The notes beneath the pieces are model-generated. The model was not told the origin of the DNA. It did no database searches and saw only the letters and a program-made list of their open reading frames with translations. Below, piece after piece: positions 52,651-61,365 of a stretch of DNA of 64,000 bases (position 1 is its first letter; every line of letters starts with the position of its first letter). A program made the position numbers and the translations under genes. This DNA comes from Roseobacter litoralis Och 149 (GTDB taxonomy: Bacteria; Pseudomonadota; Alphaproteobacteria; Rhodobacterales; Rhodobacteraceae): assembly GCF_000154785.2 (NCBI RefSeq), contig NC_015730.1:930001-994000 (forward strand). Reading direction: 5' to 3'.

Positions 52651-54174
52651 ATGTCTCTCATGACACGGCTCGCCGCTGTTGCCATTTGTTCACTTTCAAC
52701 CGCCCTGCCTTCCGTTGCGCAGGAAGGGACCTTCAATATTGCCGTCGGCTTCATTTCCAGTGATCCTGTCCCGGACCCCCGGGCTGGCTACAATGGCTGG
52801 ATGTCGAACCAAACTGGCGTGACCGAAACCCTGATGGGGATCGATTATGAATTGGACCTCTATCCCCGCTTGGCAGCGGGGATCGCGCAATCCTCGCCAA
52901 CGACCTGGCGTGTCACATTGCGCGAAGGGCTGACCTTTCATGACGGCACCCCCGTGACTGCGCGATCCGTGGTGGATGCGATCACACCGATCTCTGTCGA
53001 GAGTCACACGGGCTACAACGCGCGTATCGCGAACCTGCTTGACCTTGCGTCCATGTCGACGGACGGCGATAAGGTTGTCGTGTTCGAGACAAACAGCCCC
53101 AATGCGGCCTTCCCATGGACATTGTCAGAGCCAGGCATTGCCATTCTTGGGGCTGCATCAGAGGATTACCCAATTAACGGCACCGGCCCTTATGTTTTCC
53201 AGGAAGCAATCCCTGATCAGCTTTACCGCGTCGCGGCAAATAGCGACTACCGCCTTGGTGTACCGGGTTTTGAAGAAGTGCGCGTCGTCGGCATCCCCGA
53301 TCCCGGCGCATCCGCTTTGGCATTTGAGGCAGGCGAAGTTGATATGGTGATCAACTATCCCGAAACGGATTTCGCGCGCATTCAGGAAACCGGCGCACTG
53401 GGCTTTGCGGCGCCAACCGCGCGGCTTTATTTCTACACAGTGAACGCGGCCAGCGGCCCTATGGCCAACCCGCTGATCCGGCGCGCGGTGTCTGCCGCGA
53501 TTGACCGTGACGGCATCGTTCAAGCCGCCCTTTCTGGCGTCGGTGGCGTCCCGGCGGGTACGGTGTATCCGGCAGGTATGGGATGGGCGGCAGACATTGA
53601 TCCGGTTTATGACCCGGCCTTGGCCGAGGACCTGCTGGACGAAGCAGGCGCTGTCAAAGAGGGCGGTACATGGATGCTCGATGGTGCGCCGCTGGAAATC
53701 GACATCGTGACGTATTCCTCCCGGGCTGCATTGCCGCCAACGGCGGAGCTGACCCAAGCCTTTCTGCAAGCCATCGGCGTCAAAGCCACGATCAGCGTTG
53801 GCGAATACGGGGCCAGTTCCGATGCAATTGCGGCAGGCAATGCGGACATGTTTCTGCAGGCTTGGGTAACGACACCACAAGGTGACCCCGGCGCGGTCCT
53901 TGAGGAGTTGCTGAAATCCACCGGTGGGTCAAACGCCGGAGGGTACGAGAACGCAGAACTGGACCAGTTGCTGGCCGACGGCCGCACGACCTTTGATCAA
54001 GAGGGGCGGGAAGCGATATACGACCGCGTTCAAGAGATCATCGCATCTGATGCGGCTATGATCCCAGTCTTTCACGTCAGCCAAACCAATGTCGCACGCG
54101 CGGGCTTGACCGGCTATGCGGTTCACCCGACAGAGACCTATTGGATCACGCATGAGACGAAAATGACCGAATGA
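52651..54174 (+). CDS. ABC transporter substrate-binding protein (peptide/nickel type)
   Basis: The 507-residue protein starts with a signal peptide (RLAAVAICSLSTALPSVA). It is an SBP_bac_5 member: RLAAGIAQSSPTTWRVTLREGLTFHDGTPV in outline, LIRRAVSAAIDRDGI, and a C-terminal REAIYDRVQEIIASDAAMIPVFH. AAGGAA lies upstream of the ATG at 52651. This family binds peptides, opines, or nickel and nickel chelates. Its place after a COG0523 GTPase favours metal or metallophore binding, but the pocket residues cannot be judged by eye. Confidence 0.9.
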   Translation: MSLMTRLAAVAICSLSTALPSVAQEGTFNIAVGFISSDPVPDPRAGYNGWMSNQTGVTETLMGIDYELDLYPRLAAGIAQSSPTTWRVTLREGLTFHDGTPVTARSVVDAITPISVESHTGYNARIANLLDLASMSTDGDKVVVFETNSPNAAFPWTLSEPGIAILGAASEDYPINGTGPYVFQEAIPDQLYRVAANSDYRLGVPGFEEVRVVGIPDPGASALAFEAGEVDMVINYPETDFARIQETGALGFAAPTARLYFYTVNAASGPMANPLIRRAVSAAIDRDGIVQAALSGVGGVPAGTVYPAGMGWAADIDPVYDPALAEDLLDEAGAVKEGGTWMLDGAPLEIDIVTYSSRAALPPTAELTQAFLQAIGVKATISVGEYGASSDAIAAGNADMFLQAWVTTPQGDPGAVLEELLKSTGGSNAGGYENAELDQLLADGRTTFDQEGREAIYDRVQEIIASDAAMIPVFHVSQTNVARAGLTGYAVHPTETYWITHETKMTE

Positions 54175-54854
54175 CCATCACGGCAACTGGCCTGAGCGTT
54201 ATCCGCTCGGGTCGCACCATTCTTCATCCTACTGATATCGTCATCAGGCCCGGCGAACGCGTCGGGCTTGTTGGTGCGTCGGGATCAGGAAAATCGACGC
54301 TGGGCCATGTGTTGATAGATAATTTGCGCGCCGAAGGTGTCAGCGTCGCGCATGTCCCGCAAAGCCCCGACGAGGCGCTTGATCCCCTGCGGTCAATGGC
54401 CTTTCACTGGCGCGAAGCGGAACGCGCGCTGGAACTTTCCGCTGACCCAATCCGCCAACAGATGCTGTTCAATGCATTGCATATTGAAGGTGGTGATCTG
54501 CGCAAGCGCCCATGGGGGTGGAGCCGGGGCATGCAACAACGCTTTGTTATCGCAATGGCCTTGATCGGCACGCCAGATTTGCTCGTGATGGACGAACCAA
54601 CGTCGGCGCTTGATCCGGTTGTGGCGGCGGGCACGATGGATTTGTTGGATGCGTATCTGAAGGATCGTCAAACGGCGCTTTTGCTGATCACCCACGACCT
54701 TGGCCTCGCGGCCCGCAGGGTACACCGTTTGATGGTCATGGACGACGGAAAAATTGTCGAAGACGCACCAACCGAACGGTTTCTCATGGCTCCAAAGACA
54801 CAAGCCGCCAAGGCGCTTTGCGCACATCGCAACTGGCTGGAACTGCCATGCTAA
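54171..54854 (+). CDS. ABC transporter ATPase (DppD/NikD type)
   Basis: The 227-residue ATPase has Walker A GASGSGKSTL, a signature region WGWSRGMQQRFVIAMAL (SRGMQQR in place of the usual SGGxxQR), Walker B LLVMDEPTSALDPVV and H-loop LLITHDLGLAA. Its start overlaps the binding-protein stop (ATGA) and its stop overlaps the next ATPase gene. It lacks the C-terminal oligopeptide-transporter extension with the Fe-S cysteines, so it is shorter than typical DppD. Confidence 0.88.
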   Translation: MTITATGLSVIRSGRTILHPTDIVIRPGERVGLVGASGSGKSTLGHVLIDNLRAEGVSVAHVPQSPDEALDPLRSMAFHWREAERALELSADPIRQQMLFNALHIEGGDLRKRPWGWSRGMQQRFVIAMALIGTPDLLVMDEPTSALDPVVAAGTMDLLDAYLKDRQTALLLITHDLGLAARRVHRLMVMDDGKIVEDAPTERFLMAPKTQAAKALCAHRNWLELPC

Positions 54855-55567
54855 AGGTCGATCAGGTCTCTGTCAGTCGCAGGTCAGTTGTGACGCTAAA
54901 AGACGTGTCGTTGTCGCTCGCTCCAAACAAAACGCTCGCGGTCGTCGGCGAAAGTGGCGCAGGAAAATCGACGTTGATCAATGCTATTCTAGGGCTTGTT
55001 CCATGCGCGACCGGACACGTTACATGGGACGCGAAACCAGTGCGCAATTGCCGACCCGCGCTTGTCATGCAAGAACCGCGCAGCGCGTTTAATCCCCGCA
55101 TGTCCTTACGTCGCTCCGTGAAAGAGCCGCTGCGGGGGCGGGTGCTGGATGATGACCGGCTGGCGCGTCTTTGTTCCGGTCTGGAGATTGCGCCTGACCT
55201 GCTGGATCGTCGGCCAGCCGAGGTCTCAATCGGACAAGCGCAACGGGTTGGTATCTTGCGCGCGCTGATCGCAGCACCGCCGTTGGTCCTGTTTGATGAA
55301 CCGCTTTCCGCATTGGATGCGGTCACACAAAAGCACACCGCACGGCTGATCGCGCAAATGCAGCGCGAAGAAGGATTTGCCGCCCTTATCGTGACGCATG
55401 ATCTTGGCTATGCGGCGGCCTACGCCAACGAGATTGCGGTTCTGCGAGCCGGTCGGATCGAAGAACTCACGCCCGCGCGGGCCTTCTTGGACGAACCACA
55501 AACTGCCTATGGCCGAACCTTGCGCGACGCCGCTTTTTCCCTTGGCGCATTGGAACGCGTTGCATGA
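54848..55567 (+). CDS. ABC transporter ATPase (DppF/NikE type)
   Basis: The 239-residue protein has Walker A GESGAGKSTLI, Q-loop VMQEPRSAFNPRMSL, a weak signature AEVSIGQAQRVGILRAL, Walker B PLVLFDEPLSALDAVT and H-loop LIVTHDLGYAA. It overlaps the previous ATPase by seven bases (ATGCTAA). The pair of distinct ATPases is the hallmark of oligopeptide/nickel importers. Confidence 0.88.
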   Translation: MLKVDQVSVSRRSVVTLKDVSLSLAPNKTLAVVGESGAGKSTLINAILGLVPCATGHVTWDAKPVRNCRPALVMQEPRSAFNPRMSLRRSVKEPLRGRVLDDDRLARLCSGLEIAPDLLDRRPAEVSIGQAQRVGILRALIAAPPLVLFDEPLSALDAVTQKHTARLIAQMQREEGFAALIVTHDLGYAAAYANEIAVLRAGRIEELTPARAFLDEPQTAYGRTLRDAAFSLGALERVA

Positions 55568-56502
55568 TCCAGATTGTCGTGAACCTTCTTCTGCGCGCTG
55601 TTGTGGTCCTAACTGGCACGGCGTTGGCAACCTTTGCATTGCTGTGGCATGCGCCGGGCGATCCTGCGCTGGCGATCGCGATGGCACGGCATAACGCAGT
55701 CGCCCCAACCGAAGTGATTGATTTGGTCCGCTCAGAGGCCGGTTTAGACGCTGGATTTTCTGCGGCCTTCCAAGCATGGATAGCGCCGCTGCTGGTCGGC
55801 GATTTTGGCCAATCCTCAGTGACCGGGCGCGATGTCTGGCCGGAATTGGTGACGGCGATTTCCTATACTGTACCGCTCGCATTGGCGGCGCTGTTCGTTG
55901 GTTTGGTGGTCTCTGTCCCACTTGCGCTGATTGCCACGCGCAACCCCGGAGGCTGGCTGGATCGCGGCGCTGTGGCGGTGGCATCCATTGGCGTGGCGAT
56001 CCCGGCCTTTTGGTTGGGCCTTCTGCTGATCTTGCTTTTTGCGGTGCAATTGGGCTGGCTCCCCGCGATGGGCGCGCGCACCTCTGCACATATGATCCTT
56101 CCCGCACTGACGCTGGGCTTGGGCGTCGCGGCATCGCTCACGCGCATCCTGCGATCGGGCATTCTCGAAGCACGCGACCAGGCGTTCCTGCCTGCCTTGC
56201 GGCGGCGGGGCGTGATCCATCGTGACATTGAGCGCGATCATGTGGCACCCCACGCAGCGATCCCCTTTGTAACTGTCTTGGGCTTAGAGCTGGCGTTCCT
56301 GCTGGAGGGGCTTGTTGTGGTTGAGGTCATCTTTGCCCGCCCCGGCCTTGCCAGTTTCCTCGTGTCCGCAATTGGTGCCCGTGACTTTCCAAAGGTGCAA
56401 GCGGCGGTGCTGGTCACGGCCGTGGTCTTCGTGGTCGTCAACCTGTTGATCGATCTACTTTATCGCACCCTCGATCCCCGGATCGGAGAGCATGATGCGT
56501 AG
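55564..56502 (+). CDS. ABC transporter permease (DppB/NikB type)
   Basis: The 312-residue protein has six membrane segments and the DppB pattern: GTALATFALLWHAPGDPAL, LLVGDFGQSSVTGRDVWPEL, then TLGLGVAASLTRILRSGILE, the EAA-type loop and LLEGLVVVEVIFARPGLASF. The start overlaps the ATPase stop (ATGA). It is an inner-membrane channel half. Confidence 0.9.
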   Translation: MIQIVVNLLLRAVVVLTGTALATFALLWHAPGDPALAIAMARHNAVAPTEVIDLVRSEAGLDAGFSAAFQAWIAPLLVGDFGQSSVTGRDVWPELVTAISYTVPLALAALFVGLVVSVPLALIATRNPGGWLDRGAVAVASIGVAIPAFWLGLLLILLFAVQLGWLPAMGARTSAHMILPALTLGLGVAASLTRILRSGILEARDQAFLPALRRRGVIHRDIERDHVAPHAAIPFVTVLGLELAFLLEGLVVVEVIFARPGLASFLVSAIGARDFPKVQAAVLVTAVVFVVVNLLIDLLYRTLDPRIGEHDA

Positions 56503-57289
56503 CGTCGTCTTGCTTGTTCTGATCCTTGTTGGGCTCGGGGTATTCGGCCCAATGCTTGCCCCGCATGACCCAACGCAGATCGACATTCCGAACCGTCTAA
56601 GCCCGCCAAATCCGCAAGCCTGGTTGGGAACAGATGCCATGGGCCGCGATATTCTGTCACGGTTGCTGCATGGGGCGCGATGGTCGCTGGGACTGGCCTT
56701 TTTGATCTCGGTGATCGGGTTGGTGATCGGCACATTAATAGGGCTGCTCGCAGCCCTTGGCGGTAAGGTGGTTGATTGGATCGTGATGCGCACAACAGAC
56801 ACGTTTCTTGCCTTCCCAGAACTTGTCGCATCAGTCGTGATTGCAGGAGTGTTGGGCGCGAGCACAGGCAGCCTGATCTTCGCGCTGACCGTCACAAGCT
56901 GGATGCGCTATGCGCGCGTTGCGCGCGCCATTGGGTTGTCGTTAAAGACACGCGGCTATGTGGTTCAGGCCCGTCTTGCAGGCGTTTCCAGTTTGGGCAT
57001 CGCGCGGTGGCACTATCTGCCGTCGTTATTGCCCTCCCTGACGGTGGTCTGGACGGGCATGTTTGCACGGGCCATTCTTGGCATATCTACGCTTGGGTTT
57101 CTGGGCTTTGGGGTGCAACCGCCGATGCCCGAATGGGGGACGATGCTGCTGGACGCGCGTATCCATATGCGCTCAACGCCCCTTCAAATGATCTGGCCAG
57201 GCCTCGCAGTTGTCGTCTGTGTCCTTGCCATTAATTTGGCAGGCGATACGTTGCGCGACGCACTGGCAGAGCAGGACCATAAGGCATGA
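56492..57289 (+). CDS. ABC transporter permease (DppC/NikC type)
   Basis: The 265-residue protein has the DppC layout: LAPHDPTQIDIPNRLSPPN, WLGTDAMGRDILSRLLHGAR near the N-terminus, and RTTDTFLAFPELVASVVIAG, then FLGFGVQPPMPEWGTML. It overlaps the previous permease by 11 bases. It completes the transporter with the partner permease and the two ATPases. Confidence 0.9.
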   Translation: MMRSVVLLVLILVGLGVFGPMLAPHDPTQIDIPNRLSPPNPQAWLGTDAMGRDILSRLLHGARWSLGLAFLISVIGLVIGTLIGLLAALGGKVVDWIVMRTTDTFLAFPELVASVVIAGVLGASTGSLIFALTVTSWMRYARVARAIGLSLKTRGYVVQARLAGVSSLGIARWHYLPSLLPSLTVVWTGMFARAILGISTLGFLGFGVQPPMPEWGTMLLDARIHMRSTPLQMIWPGLAVVVCVLAINLAGDTLRDALAEQDHKA

Positions 57290-58188
57290 CCGACACAGAC
57301 CGCCCACGGCTCGGGATCGGGTTGCGCATCCTGTCCGGCGTCCTCTTCGCAGGCATGGTGATTTGCGTCAAAGCCGTCAGTGAGGACGTGCCACTTGGCG
57401 AAATCGTCTTTTTCAGATCCGCCTTTGCGCTGATACCATTGATCGTATTCCTCTGGCTGAGGAGCGAGTTCCCACAAGGGTTGGCAACCAGACGTCCCAT
57501 TGGTCATCTGGTCCGCGCAGGCTTTGGAGCGCTCGCTTTGTTTGCATCATTCGCCGCCATCGTGCGATTAGGCGTTGCCGAAGTAACATTGATTGCGCAA
57601 CTGTCGCCAATTCTGATGGCTATCGCCGCAGTGGTACTGCTGGGCGAGCGTTTGACAGTATGGCGGATCAGCGGGCTTGCCTTTGGCTTTGCCGGGGTCA
57701 TCGTCATGGTCTGGCCAGAGCTGGGCCATAGTGGTGCATCCGGCGCACGCCTCATCGGCTTTGGTTTCGCCATTCTATCTGCGGCCCTTGCCGCAATTGC
57801 GTTGATTATGGTGCGCAGCCTCAACCGCACTGAAAGCCCGGGGGCAATCGCGCTTTATTTTGTGCTGGCGTCAATGATCGGCGCTCTCCTTACTGTGCCA
57901 TCAGGGTGGATCATGCCGAGCAGCTGGACAGTTTTCTTGCTGATCGGCTCCGGTCTGTTTGGCGGTTTTGCACATATCGCAATGACACTTGCATTCCGTT
58001 ATGCCGAAGCGACACGGCTTGCCCCATTTGAGTACATCGCGATCATATGGCCAATTTTGGCTGACCTTTTGATCTTCAGATTGTCACTTTCAACGAGCTT
58101 TCTGTTCGCACTCCCCTTGGTCTTGCTAGGGGCCGCGATTGCGGCTGCTGAAAAGAACAAGTCTCTGGCACCGAAAACAGGGCAATGA
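57286..58188 (+). CDS. EamA/DMT-family transporter at the end of the metal-linked ABC operon
   Basis: The 300-residue protein has ten membrane segments in two EamA repeats (LRILSGVLFAGMVICVKAVSED; FRYAEATRLAPFEYIAIIWPILADLLIF in outline). It overlaps the permease stop by four bases (ATGA), so it belongs to the operon. EamA proteins export metabolites or amino acids; here a metal chelator or a chelate breakdown product is a possible cargo. That is inference from context. Confidence 0.88.
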   Translation: MTDTDRPRLGIGLRILSGVLFAGMVICVKAVSEDVPLGEIVFFRSAFALIPLIVFLWLRSEFPQGLATRRPIGHLVRAGFGALALFASFAAIVRLGVAEVTLIAQLSPILMAIAAVVLLGERLTVWRISGLAFGFAGVIVMVWPELGHSGASGARLIGFGFAILSAALAAIALIMVRSLNRTESPGAIALYFVLASMIGALLTVPSGWIMPSSWTVFLLIGSGLFGGFAHIAMTLAFRYAEATRLAPFEYIAIIWPILADLLIFRLSLSTSFLFALPLVLLGAAIAAAEKNKSLAPKTGQ

Positions 58189-58538
58189 GGAGCTCGCTAC
58201 AGTGTCCAGTGACGTCAAACAAAACAAAAGCAACCATTGGAATTTGTACGCCGAACAGGCGCATTGCCCGCATGACAAAACTTCCGGCAGCCTTCCAGAA
58301 TGGCCGCTTTCTGGTTGTAGCAGACTTTCATGCCGACAACAGCGGATCGACAAATATCAATGACTGCTTGTCATCAAGATGGGACGTTCGAAAAAGGGGC
58401 GATGACTGCGTCGCGGGACGAAAGCCGTCGTTCAGCGAGAATGCAGCAAATGCCTCTTCCAGCATCACTTCCGGCCTTATGTATCAAACGCACCAACAAT
58501 CTAGCCGAATCCTCCGCCCATGTGAATCACAATAGGGC
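58189..58538. other. Gene-free stretch
   Basis: About 350 bases with no supported gene, between the metal-linked operon and a broken small gene. Confidence 0.3.
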
Positions 58539-58912
58539 ATGGAACAATCAATCGTTATTCACGGACTAATCAAGAAGCGCGCAGATATAGCAGGCCAGCA
58601 CAAGGTTGCTATGAAGGCCGCGCATTGGTGCTATGCGGCTATACAGACGACCCCAAGGGCATTGCGGCGCGCGGGAAGTACAAGCAGCTATTCGAACGCA
58701 GTGAGTTGAAACTGACAATCAACAACATGCTACGGGAAGGGCCTGCAGATGATGAAACGATAGCGGCGCAAATCATGGATGCTAAAGGGTGGGATGAGGA
58801 TATTTACCCCGATGTGCTAAAGCGGGTTCGTGACGCCTTACAGAGGGCGCAGAAAGATGGGCATGTAGTGCAAGATTTCGGGTTAAGCGGCTGTATGTGG
58901 AAGATAAAGTGA
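58539..58912 (+). pseudogene. Small conserved gene, probably broken by deletion
   Basis: The ATG at 58539 reads MEQSIVIHGLIKKRADIAGQ, a start I associate with short Rhodobacterales hypothetical proteins, but this frame ends at 58709. A second frame from about 58625 reads CGYTDDPKGIAARGKYKQLF, then LREGPADDETIAAQIMDAKG and VLKRVRDALQRAQKDGHVVQ to 58912, a winged-helix-like pattern. The two are probably parts of two genes or one gene joined by a deletion. The second part alone (95 codons) could still be translated from GTG at 58625. Confidence 0.5.
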
Positions 58913-58932
58913 ACCTAAGCAAGAAAATCCGA

Positions 58933-59214
58933 TTAGGCGCAGTAATGCGGGCAGCAAGGATATTCCGCGTTCCAATCTGCCCGCACCAATCGTTCATAAG
59001 TACCGAAGAGCCCCGCGAGAACGTTGGCTTCCTTAGTGAACAGCGCGGCCAAAGTGGAAGGATGTTCGATTTTGCCTCTGGTCGCGAACGTTCCGCTAGA
59101 GGCGTTAACGACTAGGACCGCATCCTTAGGGACGTTTAGCAGTGACCCAAGGTAGATTGAGGTTGCCATGTCTTCATGGGAATTTGAGGACTTAAAGATG
59201 AACATGGAAGTCAT
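58933..59214 (-). CDS. Small protein of unknown function
   Basis: The 93-residue frame reads MTSMFIFKSSNSHEDMATSI, LLNVPKDAVLVVNASSGTFA, LAALFTKEANVLAGLFGTYE. The amino-acid mix is protein-like but I know no family. It begins six bases after the transposase stop on the same strand, so it could be read from it. Low confidence. Confidence 0.4.
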   Translation of the reverse strand: MTSMFIFKSSNSHEDMATSIYLGSLLNVPKDAVLVVNASSGTFATRGKIEHPSTLAALFTKEANVLAGLFGTYERLVRADWNAEYPCCPHYCA

Positions 59215-59220
59215 CTCTTC

Positions 59221-59985
59221 TCATTTATTGCCGCCACTTGCCTCTTTGCGTATTGCATCAACAACACTTGAGTATCGGTCGTTGTAAATCCCGGAGAGGT
59301 TCACGCGGTCAACGTGGTAGTCCATGTGCAACTCATCCCAGTGTGACGCTTCGTCTGCGGACATGGTAGACATGCGCGACACGTTTTGATTGGCAAGCGC
59401 CACACCTTCCGCCTCAGCCTGACCCACGAAAGGCAATCTGTGGCCCTCACGCTCACGCATGGCAATGACAACGCGGCGCTTGCCGGTCTGGTGGCGCTTC
59501 AAGCGACGGTCCTTACGGTCGGCCTTGGCATTTTCGGGGCGGATATGACCACCAAAATATGCGCCATCAATCTCCACATGGCCTTCCAGAACCTGGCCCG
59601 TGTGGACTTCTAGCGCCATCACTTCACGCAGCTTGTGGGCCAGCACGAAAGCCTTTTGGTATTGGCAATCCAGATCACGCGACAACTGCACCATAGATAC
59701 GTCCTTGGACGCATTCACGATAATGCAGATCGCAGCCAGCAGGTCTACAAAGTCCATTTTGCGCGATGCGAAGATGGTGCCGGATGTAACGCTGAACTGG
59801 AGGTGACACGCCTTGCACTTGAACTTGCGGCGCGTGGTGATCTTGTACGCTTCGTCAAAACCGCAGCACGGGCAAACCGCTTCGCCTTCTATCTCAGGTC
59901 AGCGCATTTCACAGAACACTTTGTAGGCCGCTTCTTCGCCAGTCTTGTAGATGCTGCGAAACCTAAGTGTGCGTGATGCCGCTGA
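59221..59985 (-). pseudogene. IS1595-family transposase with nonsense codon and lost C-terminus
   Basis: On the minus strand: FRSIYKTGEEAAYKVFCEMR, stop (TGA where TGG is expected), PEIEGEAVCPCCG, the zinc ribbon (CPCCG..., CKAC), TSGTIFASRKMDFVDLLAAI, then the DDE-type core EIDGAYFGGHIRP, RRVVIAMREREG and SADEASHWDEL. After NLSGIYN the usual NHxxNE segment is missing and an unrelated 20 residues lead to a stop. It is inactive. Confidence 0.8.
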
Positions 59986-60039
59986 TAGGAGAAAGTGCTG
60001 TGCCTTTTTGTGTCTTAACCATTACCTAAGTAATGAATA

Positions 60040-60108
60040 CAGTATGTGGAGGTATCGAATAAATAACTTATGTAATGTTTGTGATACTTTTACTTACATA
60101 GGTGACAC
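60040..60108 (+). promoter_or_regulatory. AT-rich promoter region with inverted repeat before the DUF6471 gene
   Basis: CTTATGTAATG and its near-complement ACTTACATAGG lie about 25 bases apart just before the ATG at 60109. The whole stretch is much richer in A and T than its surroundings. AGGTGA is the ribosome site. An autoregulatory site is possible since the gene product looks like a small DNA-binding protein. Confidence 0.4.
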
Positions 60109-60315
60109 ATGCCAGATCAAAACGAATGGGAAACCAAAGCAGCAAATATGTTGAAGGCGGAATTGAAGCGGCAGGGGGTGACGTATGCTCAGCTCGCCGA
60201 TTTAATTGACGAAAAAGAGGTGAATATTCGCAACAAGCTGTCACGAGGAACGTTTAGCGCAGCGTTCTTGTTGCAGTCGCTTGCAGCAATTGGTCTTTCA
60301 GAGTTGCGCCTCTAG
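60109..60315 (+). CDS. DUF6471 small helix-turn-helix-like protein
   Basis: The 68-residue protein reads ETKAANMLKAELKRQGVTYA, QLADLIDEKEVNIRNKLSRG, TFSAAFLLQSLAAIG. This is the pattern of the DUF6471 family, which resembles an XRE-type helix-turn-helix. AGGTGACAC precedes the ATG. Its stop overlaps the stop of a convergent pseudogene. Members are often near mobile DNA; the role is unknown. Confidence 0.8.
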   Translation: MPDQNEWETKAANMLKAELKRQGVTYAQLADLIDEKEVNIRNKLSRGTFSAAFLLQSLAAIGLSELRL

Positions 60316-60834
60316 CTTTCGTCATCAATATCAATAACTTGGTGCAAGTGAATTACTGAATAGGCGACTGGACGCGGCCCAGAGAAGACTAGATTCAGAT
60401 CAACTACAAACCCGCGCTTAAACACGTTTTCATCTGCGTTCTGGATCTCGTCTTTTATCTGTGCCTCGGTCAAATCTAACCCGTAAACCAGCGCCTAGGA
60501 CTTGTTCGATATTTCCGCGACAACGACGCGCTCGCCAGACCGTTTAACCACGCTTCGTTTTGCATCTAGCTGGCTCGCACAGGACCTCGGAGTTATCAAA
60601 CCCCGCCCAGAAGTACCTGAGGTAGGTCTTCCTGAAATGGGCATTGTCGATCTCGCAAAGAGGGTCTGACAACTGATCGACCAGCACCTGTCCGATACGA
60701 ATTTCGGTATAAAAAAGGTGGCAAATATGATCAGCATCCCGAAATAGCCAGAGCTGAGGGCGCAGAACTTCAAAGCTCAGAAACCAATGACGTATTTTCC
60801 TGAGCACTGAACCACACGATGAAGCCAGCTGCAC
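60312..60834 (-). pseudogene. Broken gene of unknown function
   Basis: Minus-strand pieces read LRKIRHWFLSFEVLRPQLWL, HICHLFYTEIRIGQVLVDQL and HFRKTYLRYFWAGFDNSEVL, then after a frameshift DAKRSVVKRSGERVVVAEIS, a TAG stop, and ALVYGLDLTEAQIKDEIQNA to VAYSVIHLHQVIDIDDES. The order and continuity suggest one former protein of about 170 residues. I know no family for it. Confidence 0.5.
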
Positions 60835-60923
60835 CGGACGTCCGCTATCTGCCCTCGGTGCTAGGGTGCATACCCTGACGTTAAATGTCTGTTTTAATTA
60901 TATTTTTATCAATAACGAACGAG

Positions 60924-61140
60924 GTGACTCTGAAGAAGCAATCCAGGTTCAGGAAAGCCCAAACCATGGGTACTTTGAACTAAGCCGAGAGCGGTGTACC
61001 TGTTGCTGATCTGTGCCGTGAACATGGGATGAGTACGGCCAGTTTTTATAAGTGGCGGGCGAAGTATGGCAGAATGGATGCGTCCCTGGTTTCACGGATG
61101 CAAGCGCTCGACGAAGAGAGAAATCGCGCCAATTACAGCA
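60924..61140 (+). pseudogene. IS3-family orfA remnant
   Basis: From GTG at 60924: TLKKQSRFRKAQTMGTLN, stop (TAA where CAA is expected), [40 protein letters not shown]. It closely parallels OrfA at 18226-18492. The rest of the element is missing. Confidence 0.75.
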
Positions 61141-61365
61141 TCAGCAACATTGGGCTCAAGGCAGGTGCTTAACGCCCGGTCACTCTATGACCTCTTCCGA
61201 CAGTCAAACCTCCGGTCTCAGGATCATCTGGTTTGAAAGAAATAAGCTTCTGCAATTTGAGAACGACCGCTTTCAGGAAGGCGTTGGAGAATGGCCCGCT
61301 GCGCCGCTCCGAACTTGCGCCGCTTGCGTCACCGGTTAAGATGACGGACCAATGGAGGATACACT

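Noticed and set aside
55226..56134. A 302-codon minus-strand frame rich in Arg and Pro
   Set aside because: It is antisense to the DppF-type ATPase and DppB-type permease genes and has no recognisable domain.
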